DNA of 64,000 bases. Origin: Metopolophium dirhodum. Lineage: Eukaryota; Arthropoda; Insecta; Hemiptera; Aphididae. This document shows positions 23,157 through 35,398 of this stretch, piece by piece. How positions within the stretch are numbered: the stretch's first letter is position 1; every line of letters begins with the position of its first letter. Location: positions 10,359,491-10,423,490 of the forward strand of contig NC_083564.1 of assembly GCF_019925205.1 (NCBI RefSeq). The letters are read 5' to 3'. The position numbers were made by a program, and so were the translations under genes. The notes under the pieces are model-generated. The model had not been told where the DNA came from and searched no databases. It saw only the letters and a program-made list of their open reading frames with translations.

Positions 23157-23648
23157 TTTTAGATTCTGAGCGGAGCGAGGAAGCTTGTGGTTTTACAATG
23201 GTGATTATTATTTTTTTTTATCCTGTATACATAATTTCTACCAGGAGGAGTACATCGATTTAAACGTATAGTGTCTTATCTTTTAGAAAATTAGATCAAG
23301 ATGGTACTTTAGAGAGGTCATTTTTCGAATTTCTCAATAGTTATTTAATGTCACGGGAAAAACCACCGACAAATAACGAAAAACAGCTAAAAACGGGATT
23401 TGAATTTTTAATGCGTAGTCTATCACCATAGAAACGAATAAAAAATTGTGATGAATTTAAAAATATTAATTCAACTTACAGGCTATAAATAATAATAATA
23501 TAAAATATCCTTACTGACAAACCGTCTCCGATCAGAATCATTTTCGTATACAATGATATTATATCATTGAATTACAATTTAATACAATCCATTATACAGT
23601 GACCCACTTGTAACAGCAGAGTGAAGTCCACTTACCCGCTTTTTTTTA
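23157..23648 (+). repeat. Dispersed repeat family, copy 4 (short form)
   Basis: End A (TTTTAGATTCTGAGCGGAGC) and end B (CAATGATATTATATCATTG hairpin at 23551-23569, GTGACCCACTTGTAACAGC) are both present, but the middle is reduced, giving about 490 bp. Confidence 0.7.
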
Positions 23649-24984
23649 TATGAAACCAATGGCAACCCTATGAATAAACAAAAAATATTAATTTTTAAAT
23701 ATTAGATTAAATATGAAGTCTATAATTCAATATACGTATGTACAATAAATAATAATAACATGGAACGGGTTATTGCAACTAAAAAAGAAAATACCTACTG
23801 ATCCTGAAATCAGTGAAGTTCCTAAAGTTGTGAACTGGAAATTAATCCTTCTTGACATTGTGACTTGCTAATTGTATTTGACATTGTATTTATAAAAAAA
23901 TGATAAAAGTATAATACATAGATATTGACTACTAGAATATAGGATAGAAAATTATAGGTTTTAATAAAAATGTGTTAACCCCATTACTATATATTAGGTG
24001 GTATTAAGAAATATTATAGAATAGGCATGTAAAAACTCGTGAGAAAATACATTTGGTTGAATCTCATTATATTTTCATACATTTCGTTACAGATTTTGTT
24101 GTACCTACTTACTGAAAAAATATAAGTATAATTTTATCGAAGTATAATTCTCACAGATTTCATAACATCACTAGGTTAGCTGGTTAGGTTAGGTAGTATA
24201 ATTTAAAATGTATTGCATTAGTGCAATATTCAAAACATTGCGATTGTGATTTTGTTCATGTGTTGGTCGGATTATTATTTATTATTGGTACATTGTAAAT
24301 AATTTTTTTAGAAAGGTTAATTTTTTTGTCTTTATATTTATTTTTATCCTCGTCCCTTGATCACTAATCATAATTGATTGTAAAATATACATAAATTGTT
24401 ACGAATATAATGAAGTTATTCAGGTTATGCTAGGTATTATACATTGGATTGGAGCATTGGTCCTTGATTTTATAACAATACAGATTACACTCTTATTGTC
24501 ATTTCATTTATTCAACCTTCAGACATTGTCTTATTACTATACTTTGTTTCTACTAGAAAATCAAAGTGTCTTGTAAAGGTTCATCTATTTTTAATTACTT
24601 TTATAATCTTATCTGATCAAGGCATATTAAGTGTATAATATAGGTATTGGTTAAAAAAAATGTAAGTCATCTATTTTTTGAGTATCCAATATCACCAACA
24701 TCATAGGGTGGTATTTAGTAGCAATTTGTATTAATAGTTTGTATTTAAAAGACTAGGAAATTCCCAGTCATTTACTTAATAGTTATACCATTTTACGGTA
24801 CATTGGTATAGACTTATTAGTTATTAGTTAATATTCAGTTATATTAAATGAAATAAATAAATAATATTATAATCTAGGTATGCAATTTGTTTTGGCAAAA
24901 ATTAGTTCAACTTCCTTATTAATAATACAAATAGAAATATACATTATACATACAGTAAAATATCCTAAGAAATATAGGTGGAGA

Positions 24985-25112
24985 AAATGTCTCCGCTCAG
25001 AATCGTTTTTCGTATGCAATGGTTTATCATCGAATTCAAATTTAACACATTCATTACATCAGCGATCTACGAATTGATGCGTAAACTCGACATCTACTAT
25101 ACAGCAGAGTGA
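24985..25112 (+). repeat. Dispersed repeat family, copy 5 (end B only)
   Basis: CTCCGCTCAGAATCGTTTTTC, then a degenerate hairpin, TTTAACACATTCATTACATC, and ATACAGCAGAGTGAGCACC match end B. Nothing of end A is attached. Confidence 0.6.
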
Positions 25113-26831
25113 GCACCCGATATTATTTGTAAATTTATAATATATGTATTTTGACTAGCTGTTTTATTGACGTTTTTATCTGTACATTTTTAATTTTCAT
25201 TGTCTGCAACTAAAATAATATTATGCATCACCGGATCTCATGCTTTTTATTATTTTTTGATTCTTATATAGACAATAGTGATTACCTACTATTTATTATT
25301 AAATATTTAAATGCTTTATTTTTTTAAACACACACAGATAAAGTGACGTCTATTGTTTGTTTAATTGACTTCGTACATGGTGTTTTCAAAGTACTTATTT
25401 TTATTAAAAAACATCGTAAAAACTGGATTTAAATTAGACAAGCAAATTTCGTGAAAAAGATGCAACTTTATATACTTAATTGAGTAATTTTCATGCAGAA
25501 ATATATTTTTTACAAAGAATATTTAAATAAGAGATTACTCATTAAGTGATTAGTAAGTATTAAACAGTTTATTTTAATGACTATAGCCTATAATTAATTA
25601 TTGCATACGTAATTGCTGTTTATTGAATATTATTTTAATATTATTATTCCTTGTAATATTTCATATCTACTTCTTAAATTACACCGAAGTAAATACATGG
25701 AATTTTTTTATAGGAAGTATATTAAAAAATAATGAATAAAATAAAAAAATAGGTTTTATAGTTTATACTTTAGGTATATTTTGTAAGTTGTTGTATCTAA
25801 TCTTATTTATGTTTATCAATTATTTTACGATTTTGAATTATTATTCAATTCAACATGTATATTATATAGTATAAAGTAACTTAAGTGTAAATAGTCTTAA
25901 TATAGTCTTAATCTTCATTACCCATAATTTGGACCATTGGATACAGTTCTTTGGAAATGATAAGTTTAAATTATAAAAAAATAATGGTAGTTGAATGAAT
26001 TATGATTTATTATAAATTACATCACATAGATATTATTACGTACTGTATACTATAGTATTTTTAATATCTTTTAAAAATCCTCGTTTCTTTTATTCAAAAA
26101 ATGGAAATTTGTATAGAAGCTTAATAAAATTATATTATTGACATCTTCTTTTTATAATATTGTTCTTTAACTATTATTAGGTACCATAGTACAATGAGAC
26201 ATGTTCTAAATCGTTTTAGAACGATTTTATTATTGATTCACAATTTTCCAATATAATATTAAATTTACTCATCGATAATATATTATATGCATAGGTGAGA
26301 TTGATAAATAATGTATCATTTTTATTTAATTTATTGATGATTATTTTGATAAAAATAATAAATTACGTAATATTTTAATATATAAAAATAGAGTATACTA
26401 TTAGAGAATTGTTCATTTTTGATCTTTAGTATAAGGGGGGAGGGGTCAATAAGTCAATGTTATTAATAATTTATTAAAAAAATGTATGATTTGAATATTT
26501 TTCCATAGGATAATTTATGGTCAAGATTCAAGGTTATAATAATCATTTTGAATCACTTCCATTAAGTCTCCTATAGTTTATCGAAAATACATTGTGAATT
26601 ATGTAGGTACATCATCGTATTTAATTGTATGTTTAAACGTTCAAAAAATAAAAAAGTTAGTCATTGTATGTATATAATATATTTCTAGTTTTAAATTTAT
26701 AGGTTTTATATAATATATAAATACATAAGCTACATCAAAGTTAAGTAATTAAAGTTATTATTGTATCCTGAATTCTGAAAAATTAAAAATAGGAAAATAT
26801 TTGAAAACTAACTTTGCTATATAGTTGTTAA
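25113..26831. other. AT-rich intergenic DNA
   Basis: No gene or recognisable element was seen on either strand. Confidence 0.4.
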
Positions 26832-27169
26832 GTATACCTCTTCATTGAGTATACTCGTCTCAAATAAGAGTAACCCCTGGTGGTGACTTATTTTCGCCCG
26901 GTTTGGACAAACCACATCCATCAATTAAATCGGTTTTCGTCGTCAACTTTTGTTGGCCGTGGCCAAAAATGAATTACCGTGTAGTCTTATAAAACTGCAA
27001 GCTGTAGGCGGGTTTTAGAACAATAAACTATAAAGTGACGCTCCCGAGAGTGATAGCCGTGTTTGGATTGTGTGAGTGGTAAGCCACACCCATTGCCGCC
27101 GCCGTCCGCAAAAGCCCGCCGCATAATGTTACTCTTTTTTAAGACAGTATACTCAATGACTAGGTACAC
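26832..27169. mobile_element. TIR element (about 338 bp)
   Basis: Left TACCTCTTCATTGAGTATAC and right complement TACCTAGTCATTGAGTATAC pair, and the match continues to AAGAGTAAC, giving an imperfect TIR of about 40 bp. The interior is GC-richer (CCGCCGCCGTCCGC) and non-coding. No clear target duplication was seen. Confidence 0.55.
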
Positions 27170-27966
27170 TTGTCACCTACTAAACAACAGTGAGAGTTCC
27201 TCGATTTTTTTCTATTTTCTAATATATTGAGATAGGGATACAAAAATGACTTAAATAACTTATTCAAGAACTAAATTTTTATGTAGTTTATGTATATTTT
27301 ATATATTATATATGAAAACTACAAATTTAAAATTTAAACTTTATAATATACCCATATACCTATAGTACCTATACCTAAAAAGACTAAATTTGTTGTTTAT
27401 GAAAGTTTAAGGTTTAAACATAGTTACGTGATGTAAATAATTCATGAAGTAAACTATAAGTGACTTGAATGAAGGTGATTCAAGAAGATCTAAATAATCT
27501 GGAATCTTCGCCTTAAATTGGTATGGTATGGGTGAATATAATATAATGTGTTAAATTTGAATTCAATGATAAACTATTTCATTCAAAAAACGATTATAAG
27601 TGGTGACATTCTCAGTCTAAATATTTTTTAGGATATTTTATTATATATTTATACTTATATTACCTAGTAAAAGGATAGGTTGAAGTTAAACTAATTTTTG
27701 ACAAAAACAAATCACTTATATTATAATATTATTTTATATTAAAGTGTACTTATCTGTTATTAACTTATAAGCCAATACTGACGTATTAGAGCCAGTGTTG
27801 AGCCGAGATAAATATAATTTTATCTAGATAAAGATGAAAAAAAATTTTTTTTATCTAGATAAATTATCGGATAATTTTTTTTTATATTGGTTTATGGCAC
27901 TCCGTAAGCTCGTAGCAATATAGAATAACTTAATAGTATGTTATCGAAAATGTCGATAGTTATTAG

Positions 27967-28674
27967 TAGGGAACGGACTTTAATGCCATAAAAATTAAGA
28001 AAAATGTCCTAAAAAAACACTTCTTAATGCCTTAAAACTTAAAAAATGTATTTTAAATCAATAAAAACACAATTTTGAATTTAAAACTTATAAAAAACTC
28101 ATTAGGCATTATGAAAAATATTTAAATACAATAAAACCTTCTCTTGTTTTCTCAATTATCATCTGCCATCTTTTTACTCTAAAAATTATTTCCAAAAAAT
28201 TAATAGGTACCTATACAATTTAGATAGGTATATTCGTTATACTTTTACCTTGTGTTTCATAGCACTGTATAATCAGGTGCTGCTTAATATTCTCAAACAT
28301 AAATCTTCGACGATTATCGGCCTGTGTTGTTTTGTATCTCGAGAAACTTCGTTCCACGTCAACTGACGTCATAGGAGCAAACTTCATATGAGCCATGTCA
28401 TCAGCAGTCAGTTCTTCAGATATTGTATTATTTCGAGATGATAAATATTTATTTTTATTTTTTTAGAATGAATGTTCATACATTTTTATCGAATTTTATC
28501 CATTCCTTTATAAAAATGACTTAAACACATGAAAATGCACTAAAAATGTCAAAAAATGCAAAATAAAAGTTACATTATTTAATTCCTTGATGTATGAAAT
28601 GAACTTTGTCCTTGGAAAGCAATGATTTAGATCATTCAGAAAAAAATGCAATTTGCATTCAAATCCGTTCCCTA
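27967..28674 (-). mobile_element. 708-bp hAT element nested inside, perfect 8-bp TSD
   Basis: TIR TAGGGAACGGA / TCCGTTCCCTA with the exact duplication GTTATTAG on both sides (27959-27966, 28675-28682). AATGCC/TAAAAA subterminal words match the element at 22318. It carries a transposase C-terminal remnant on the minus strand. Confidence 0.85.
28252..28440 (-). pseudogene. hAT transposase C-terminal dimerisation-domain remnant
   Basis: Minus-strand translation gives about 60 residues containing SVDVERSFSRYK, then DNRRRFMFENIKQHL and IIQCYE. Ser-x-x-x-ERxFSxxK followed by DNR-R and a NLxxxL-like helix is the typical pattern near the end of hAT transposases, where monomers dimerise. The catalytic core is absent, so the gene is a fragment. 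It directly supports assigning the enclosing element to hAT. Confidence 0.7.
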
Positions 28675-29305
28675 GTTATTAGTAAATACTACCTACTTAA
28701 TAAATTACTTAATTGTCTACCTATAAATTAATTTTATAATAAATTAAATTATCTGGGTAAATTCATCTAGATAACGGTGATTTTTATCTTGGATAACTGT
28801 GTAAATAATCTCTATTTATCTAGATAAGATAAAAGATAAAAGAATATTTATCTAGATAAACTCAACACTGGTCAGAACAGTATAAATAGGTTTGAGATGG
28901 AAATATAGTTTAAAATGAATCTAAAGATATTGAAAATGTTATTGTGTTGGCAAAATATGATAACATACGTGGAATACTTTCAAGTCCCCGTGAATATTTT
29001 GAACTACAAATAATATACATAATATGTATAATATATAGAACAATTAGACTAAACTATACATAGTTTTTACTCTGTACTCTTAGCTTTTGAGGTGTTTAAA
29101 ATGTAAATAATTTAAAAAAAGTTTTAACAATTCCCGGTTATTTTGAGAGGTATACTGTGAATTTTTTGACTCCTTTAAAGTTCCAACTAGATCTACTTTG
29201 CTACCAGAAACCATCCTCAAAGTTGAAAATCGTAGGACCAGACCAAAAAATTAATTTAAACACATGTCATTGTAAAACCAATACATCCATCGCTTCACTC
29301 ACATT

Positions 29306-31814
29306 AGGTAGGTACCTACTTAATAATAAAATATAGATTTTTTTTTTTAAATTCAAACAACAACTTTAATAATTTGATCAAAAAGTCATAATATAAAAGT
29401 TAAGGTAAATCGTATAAATTATTTAGTACTTACTCGTATAATTGATTACCTATACTTACATAAATATTTAGATTAGAATTATGATAAAAAGAATAAAAAA
29501 AATAAAATAAAAAATACAATCGATTACTTTATAAACATTTTATCATCGTATTATTATAGCTGTTATAGTTGGTTTATTAGTTTTTCTTTTTAGTCGAGAA
29601 TGGGACACAGTAACACACCTTAGTTAGTGTACCTAAGTGTAATTTATAAATAAATTCTTGTAAAATTAATAAAAATGTTTTGAACATAGTAATAAAAATA
29701 ATAAATAATAATGCTGTTTATATTTAATGGTATGAGTGAGTTTTTACATTATTTTTTTATAGTATTGTAAGTAATAACAATACATTCTGAATATTCATGG
29801 ACTAAAACTAAATCAAGTGTACAAACGTACAATAATATACAATATACATAATATATAGATAACTATTAAAGTTTCGTTTCTATTATCAACCATTAATCAA
29901 CTGTACAATATATATAAATATAGGTAGGTAGTTAAATAATTAAATTATAAATAATAATAATTATTATTTATGATATCATATAATAATATATAAGGTAGGT
30001 ATAAAAGCATAAATAGTTAAAAATAAAATACCTTTCCGCAAGTAAAGTTTAAAATTTGTAATTTTCTTTTTTTTAACTATCATAGATGCATTATATAATA
30101 TATTTTAATTTAATTTTCCATTTATTTTTATCTTACAATTATATACCTATGGCTGGAAGATTTCTTTAGATGTTTAAATATTAAATGTAACGTTTTGGGA
30201 AATCTCCTTGTTTGATTGTTGACAATAATATGTTAAAAATTAAAATACACGATGAGAGTTAACTGAAAACATTTAATGACTGGGAATTTAGTAAATATAT
30301 TATAATTAAATATTTTAAAGAGTGAAAAAATAATTTATATAAAGACGAATCTATTTCTTCGGGTTTGAAGATTGCTATACGAAGTTGTAATACATTACAT
30401 AGATAATAAATAATAACTATATATTATTACTATACATTAAATAATTATAATTGACCTCCAATAGTTTTCAGTTTTTAGTTTTTATAAGTTATATTGTTGA
30501 ATATCAAACAATTTTGATAGGTACCTAACCAAAAATGTATACAAAATAAAGTTAAATATCTTGTAAAATATTAATACTGTACGGTAATTATATCAAAAGT
30601 TTATACTTGTGAACTTTAAATATAATAACATAATAAACATATTTGTCAATAGGTAATTGGATAACTGATTTGTAGTTAGTAAATAAAGTATACACACATT
30701 TGTTCTATAAAGTAGATTATTTGAAGGCCATCTTGATCTCAAGGACTACATAGTGAAGTCTCTAGATGCCCTGCTATTAAACAATAACTTTTTATTTTTT
30801 ATTTCCGTATATTATTTTCCCTCAGTGGCTCGTTAAGTTATAATTCGGTATAATAAAAGTGTACGTATACAATAGTAGTTACAAACTAATTTTGTGATTG
30901 GTATATGAACAAAATATAAGGAGTCTTGTAATGGATTTTCAAACTTATTGAACAAGCGAAACATTAAAAAAAAAAATCAAAAAAGCGACAAAATATTTTG
31001 AAAATTTTATCATGTATCATAATATAATTTGGTGAAAATTTGAAGTATTTACAGTCATTCGTTTTTGAGTTAGGTACACAAAAAAAAAGTATAATTGATT
31101 TTGTCAAAAACTAGATTTGCGTAATTAGCTGCATTAAGTTGAAAAATGGCAATAGTGATAACTCAGGTTTGTAGGGAGCACTAATTTGTATTTTTATGTA
31201 TCCTTAAAGCATTAATTGAGCACTAAAAATTGTCAGTATAGCGGGAATTAGTGCTATCCATGCTCCCATTGCCCCCTCCCTTGGGAATTCTCAACTGGAA
31301 GTAGGTTGTACTTATATCAATAGGGCACGGATTTTTATGTAATAAAAAAGTCGTTATATTATGAAAATATTGATGTTCTTATTTTTGCCAAAAGATGTAG
31401 GTAGGTACCTATTAAATACATGAAATAATTTACAAATAAGTTAATTAAATTAAATTTTTTATTATTTACCAATGATCATATACAAAAAGTCAAAAAGTAC
31501 CTATTGTAGATATAGTTATATCATAGGTTTATTATATAAATTTTTTTGAAATTGTAATTTTTTTTTTATGGTTATTTATCTAATCATCTTGTCTTCTTAG
31601 AAACAATTGGATACAACGTACATGTAATATAACAACATATGTAACATATAAATGTTTGACGGTTAGGTCGTAAAATTGACTTGTAGCGGCTGAAGTAGCG
31701 TTCAACTTTGACCGAGGACAATGGGGCATATTTTATACTTGATATATCAGATGGCGTTAATTCAATATCTATTGACGTATTTTTATTTTTATTCAGAAGA
31801 ATATCTCTGAAAGT
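29306..31814. other. AT-rich intergenic DNA with a repeat fragment
   Basis: No gene was seen. The stretch 30950-31130 resembles the interior of the dispersed repeat in minus orientation (AAAATTTTATCATGTA, then a TTTTTGAGTTAGG motif). Confidence 0.4.
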
Positions 31815-32770
31815 TTTAATTATTATTATTTAATTTTTTGTAAAGCAACGTTTTTAGCGAGTATGTAGTTAGCTTAATATATTTTTTATTATAACTCCGA
31901 ATTCTCCTTGAACTTCATTTAATTTGTTTGCCGTGTATTCCACTATCGCAAGACTTTCAATTATCGTTAGATTTGATATTTCCAATTTTTTTATTACTTT
32001 AACCAAGAAGCAATAATTTTCGGAAATAATGTATTATGGACATTATGGTAAATGATTATTCAGGTCATTATTTTGCATAATATCAGTAGCTTTTGTAATA
32101 CACTAATATCTAGCGATTGCGTAGTATATCGAAATCAAGATTTGAAAAGACTTATTTAATTTTTTCGAGATTGTTAGAACAGTATTCGACTATTGCTAAC
32201 CAAGTACTGATTGGTTCAGGTGTAAGGTATAAATTAGGATATAATTCCTTAAATTGTAGTACTATACTAGGAGCTTTTAGAAATACTTTTTTTACAGTCG
32301 CGATTAATGAATTTGTTCGGTGCCGACGTCGACTAAAAAGCGATATTTCCTATTGTACATGGTGGCCAGGGTGGTTGGTTTGGAGTTTTGGCGTGGATGG
32401 TATTCTTATAATCAATATAACCAAAAAAAAATAATGTTAGTTAACGAGACGTTACTGATTTGCGAAATTAATTAATTTATGTATAAATTTTCTTGCTGCG
32501 TTTTGTAAAAACTTTTATTATTTAAACTGAGCGCTTAAACAGAATTAACTAAGGAAATCTGTAATCTTACTGTTTCAGTTACACGGAGAAATCCGTGTGC
32601 TACACATGTTAAATGTAATATTTTCAGATAAAATTTTGTTGGAATTTTTCCAGCTTTAAGACTATACGGAAGAGCATCCGTTAAAAAACAAAAAACCGTT
32701 TTGGTACTTTGTGCCTTGTAGCCATAGCAAAGCCATTGTATCATTAAAAACTCTTACAATTGTTTGATGA
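31815..32770 (-). pseudogene. Decayed transposase-like gene (hAT/DUF659-type)
   Basis: Minus-strand frames in order read FLTDALPYSLKAGK and HLTCVAHGFLRVTETVRLQ (about 32560-32700), then TVKKVFLKAPSIVLQFKELY and WLAIVEYCSNNLEKI (about 32160-32310), then SLAIVEYTANKLNEVQGEFG (about 31880-31945). This order (T-D-x-x-P-Y, C-x-A-H, KAPS, then the C-terminal helix) is that of transposon proteins common in aphid genomes. The reading frame is broken by stops and frameshifts, so the gene is dead. The hAT/DUF659 assignment is from motif memory. Confidence 0.6.
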
Positions 32771-33269
32771 TTGCACTTGATATGATATCAATATCATTAT
32801 AACTAATATCAGATTATAATTTATAAGTAATTTTCATCTTTCCCCGGGTTGGATTTCATCCTGCGGGCGCGCTTGGCAACTGCTCCCTTTGCCTCCTTGA
32901 AAACTCCTCTGATTTATATTAGTATGATATATAAATGCACACTCCGATGACCTGACTCCTACGAAGTATAACATGACTACTTCGGCACACTTATAATAAT
33001 ATGTAGCAGGTCGAAAGAGTATTATTACAATTTACAAATGTTGTAAGGTAATCGAAAGTAGTTATAGGTATCTATAATATGTTGAGACTCCGTGATAATA
33101 TATAACGAATGTAAGATGACACACCCCTGGGCCCTGGGATATATGTATATTTTAATATAATGTATATTAATAGAACATAAATACTGTTATAATGATTTTC
33201 ATTATTACGGTACCACTAAGTAGGTATGTTCACATGAGCTTACTCCGTCATTAAATATAAGCACCTAAG
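32771..33269. other. Intergenic DNA, no gene seen
   Basis: Includes a GC-richer patch at 32840-32910 (CCCCGGGTTGGATTTCATCC) without coding sense. It may be the outer part of the decayed element to its left. Confidence 0.3.
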
Positions 33270-33399
33270 TACCTTTTTTTTTTTGCGTGGTATCGAGTAC
33301 CGGAGAAGGTACTAAGTTTGCCAATACTTCTACTCCAGTCCCCATCGTTTATTGAAATAAATCAAATACATAATATTTTTAGTAGTTGTAGGCTAGTCT

Positions 33400-33800
33400 C
33401 CTACTCACTACTATTACGACAACAATACAGTTATATATGACAGTGCGGGAGCCTCTACTCTCCCAAGGTTGCTTTCGCGGCTACATAAATGACTTAACTA
33501 GGGTTTCGGTATAACTTGAGGTCTGAGCTGGAACACCACCGGTCTTCGTGTCCATAGTGGGTGGCCGGTTCGGACACAATAAAGACGTCCGCCTCGATTT
33601 CGTTTGCTGTCTGTGCCATAAGCGGCTCTATTGACTAGTCCGCGTTCAGATTAATTTGAAGGAAGTTAATCATCGGAGATTCTTCGCTCCTCCGGATTGT
33701 TTCCTGACCCGAGTGTGCGACCTTCTGTAGTCCAGCGGTTTCGCACGCTATGCAGCGGTCGTCCACCTCCTTGCAGGCTTTGTAGAGTAGGCACCTAAGT
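33400..33800 (-). mobile_element. LINE remnant: ORF1 end and ORF2 endonuclease start (R1-like)
   Basis: The minus strand encodes MINFLQINLN, a stop, then MAQTANEIEADVFIVSEPAT. The F/LQxNLN start and the ADV-IVSEP motif are the beginning of the apurinic-type endonuclease of R1/SART-type LINE ORF2. Upstream on the same strand is a Cys-rich stretch (ACKEVDDRCIACETAGLQ) that could be the end of a degenerate ORF1 zinc knuckle. In-frame stops and a later frame change show it is inactive. It explains the GC-rich patch. Confidence 0.6.
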
Positions 33801-34807
33801 ACTTTACTAAAGAGATTTTTCTTAAAACATTAAAGATACAGTGAGTTTGAATATATGTGTTCAAAACACTTGGTTTCGTTTTGAGGTTGTCTAATAAAAT
33901 ACTTTATAATATTATGCTCTTGTTCGCTGAATACTGTAGGACTAGCAAGAATTACGGTTGTGGTGTGTGTGATTCTCAAACAGCTAGCGAATAATGGTGA
34001 CTTGAGAAAGAACAGAGCAAGTTTTTGCGTTTTTCCACTTACGTACCTATACTAAAAATGCCGCCACTTGTCCGCCACATGATTATGATTAGGTAGAAAA
34101 TATACTCGTCGTATCTTGGTTGAACGAAGATGCACGCAGGTATTAGGTTCATTGAAGGATTGTTAAATGACAAAATTGAATCTTATCTGCACATGTATCA
34201 TGCATATTCTGTTTTAAAGTCCTCAGCGTTCAACGCGAACCACTGTTGCTTTTTACGTCTCACATGCCGCACCAGCTATACCACTAATTATTTAGCAAAT
34301 GAGCCACTGTGAAATAAAATAAATGCAATCATGTAATATTATTAATAAATTATTAAGACAACGTCGATGTGAACTCAAATTTTAAATTTTAATTTTCAAT
34401 CTTAAATTTTTGTTTTTAGTTACCTATGTCATAATGATTATTTAAACAATATTAAGTTTATACTTAAAAATGTTTGTCATTGCAATGATAATTTAGCAGT
34501 TAGCTTGCTGTTGTTTAATATTAAACTAATTATAAAATATGGACTGTGAAATGGTACATATCTATGTACAAAAAGGCCTAGCTAATGAAAATAGTAATAA
34601 ACAAATCATCCACGTTTTTCAAATTAATAGCATTACCCAATAGTTGTAACGCATTTCAATATAATAATATAACAATATGCAGATATCAGATACTATTATA
34701 TTATATTCTATGCAACACATTCGAGTCATTATACAATATTATTATTACCATTATTAATATTTAATAATAAATAAAATCATAATATTATGTTATTCGCGCA
34801 TTTACAG
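33801..34807. other. Intergenic DNA or intron upstream of the putative SLC6 N-terminal exon
   Basis: AT-rich. No exon or element was recognised. TTTACAG at the right edge is the acceptor of the next exon. Confidence 0.4.
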
Positions 34808-35398
34808 ATAACAAGGTCGGTGTCGAACATTTCAGCGATGCGCAGCAAGAATGAATCGACGATGATGACGCCAACGCGCGGCTTGTCGGAAGTGGCGAGC
34901 GCCGAAATGTCGTGTTACGGCGTGTTCCGCAAACTGGAATCCGTCCGTGGCGGGGGAGAGCGCATCACAGCCGGCCGGCCGCCGCAGTCACGACTGTCCG
35001 TGGCCGTGCCGTCATCGCCGATAACGCCAGTCAGTCCGCGAGTGTCAGCGTTCGCGTACGTTACCGCAGCGGCCGACGACGACGACCACGACTGTTGTAA
35101 TTTTGACCGTGAAACGTATTCGGTGTTCGGTTGTGACGCGGCCACGGCGGTTACTACGTCGACCACGGCCACGGTTACGACGGACGCGGCTTCCACTGGT
35201 GGCCGCGACGACTGCGGGCTGAGCGACTTCGGCGGTGCGGTTGCTTGGGACGACTACGACTACTGCTGTAGTGCGGCCACCGCGGTGGATACAACGGTCG
35301 ATCTCCGTGGGGGCGCAGCCGCCCCATTCAGTCACACCGCAATGGGCTCGACCACCAAGCTCGTGGGTATCGATGCCAACAGCGATGACACGCCAAAG
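34808..35398 (+). CDS. GC-rich coding exon, putative N-terminal exon of the SLC6 gene
   Basis: Acceptor CATTTACAG|ATAACA and donor CCAAAG|GTACGT bound a 591-bp exon open in one phase (197 codons, phase 0 at both ends). The first ATG is at 34838 (MRSKNESTMMTPTRG). The sequence is rich in Ser, Thr, Ala and Asp, with an Asp run (AAADDDDHDCC) and Cys/Tyr clusters (WDDYDYCC), and has no membrane segment. It would suit a disordered cytosolic N-terminus. Linking it to the SLC6 exons rests on strand, matching phase (the next known exon starts in phase 0) and the absence of another gene between. The gap is 22 kb. It could instead belong to a separate gene. Antisense frames here are shadows. Confidence 0.55.

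Larger units (their letters stand above)
27793..28870. mobile_element. TATCTAGATAA-rich hAT-like element hosting another insertion
   Basis: Perfect 10-bp TIR CAGTGTTGAG / CTCAACACTG. Subterminal TTATCTAGATAA palindromic words repeat at both ends. Flanks ATTAGAGC and GTCAGAAC may be a decayed 8-bp duplication (5 of 8). Without the 708-bp nested element it would be roughly 360 bp. Confidence 0.65.
27535..29305 (-). repeat. Dispersed repeat family, copy 6, split by nested transposons
   Basis: Begins with the complement of end B (GTGTTAAATTTGAATTCAAT, AAAACGATTATAAG) and ends with the complement of end A (ACATCCATCGCTTCACTCAC). Two hAT-like elements inserted one inside the other (27793-28870 and 27967-28674) interrupt it. 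Confidence 0.6.
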
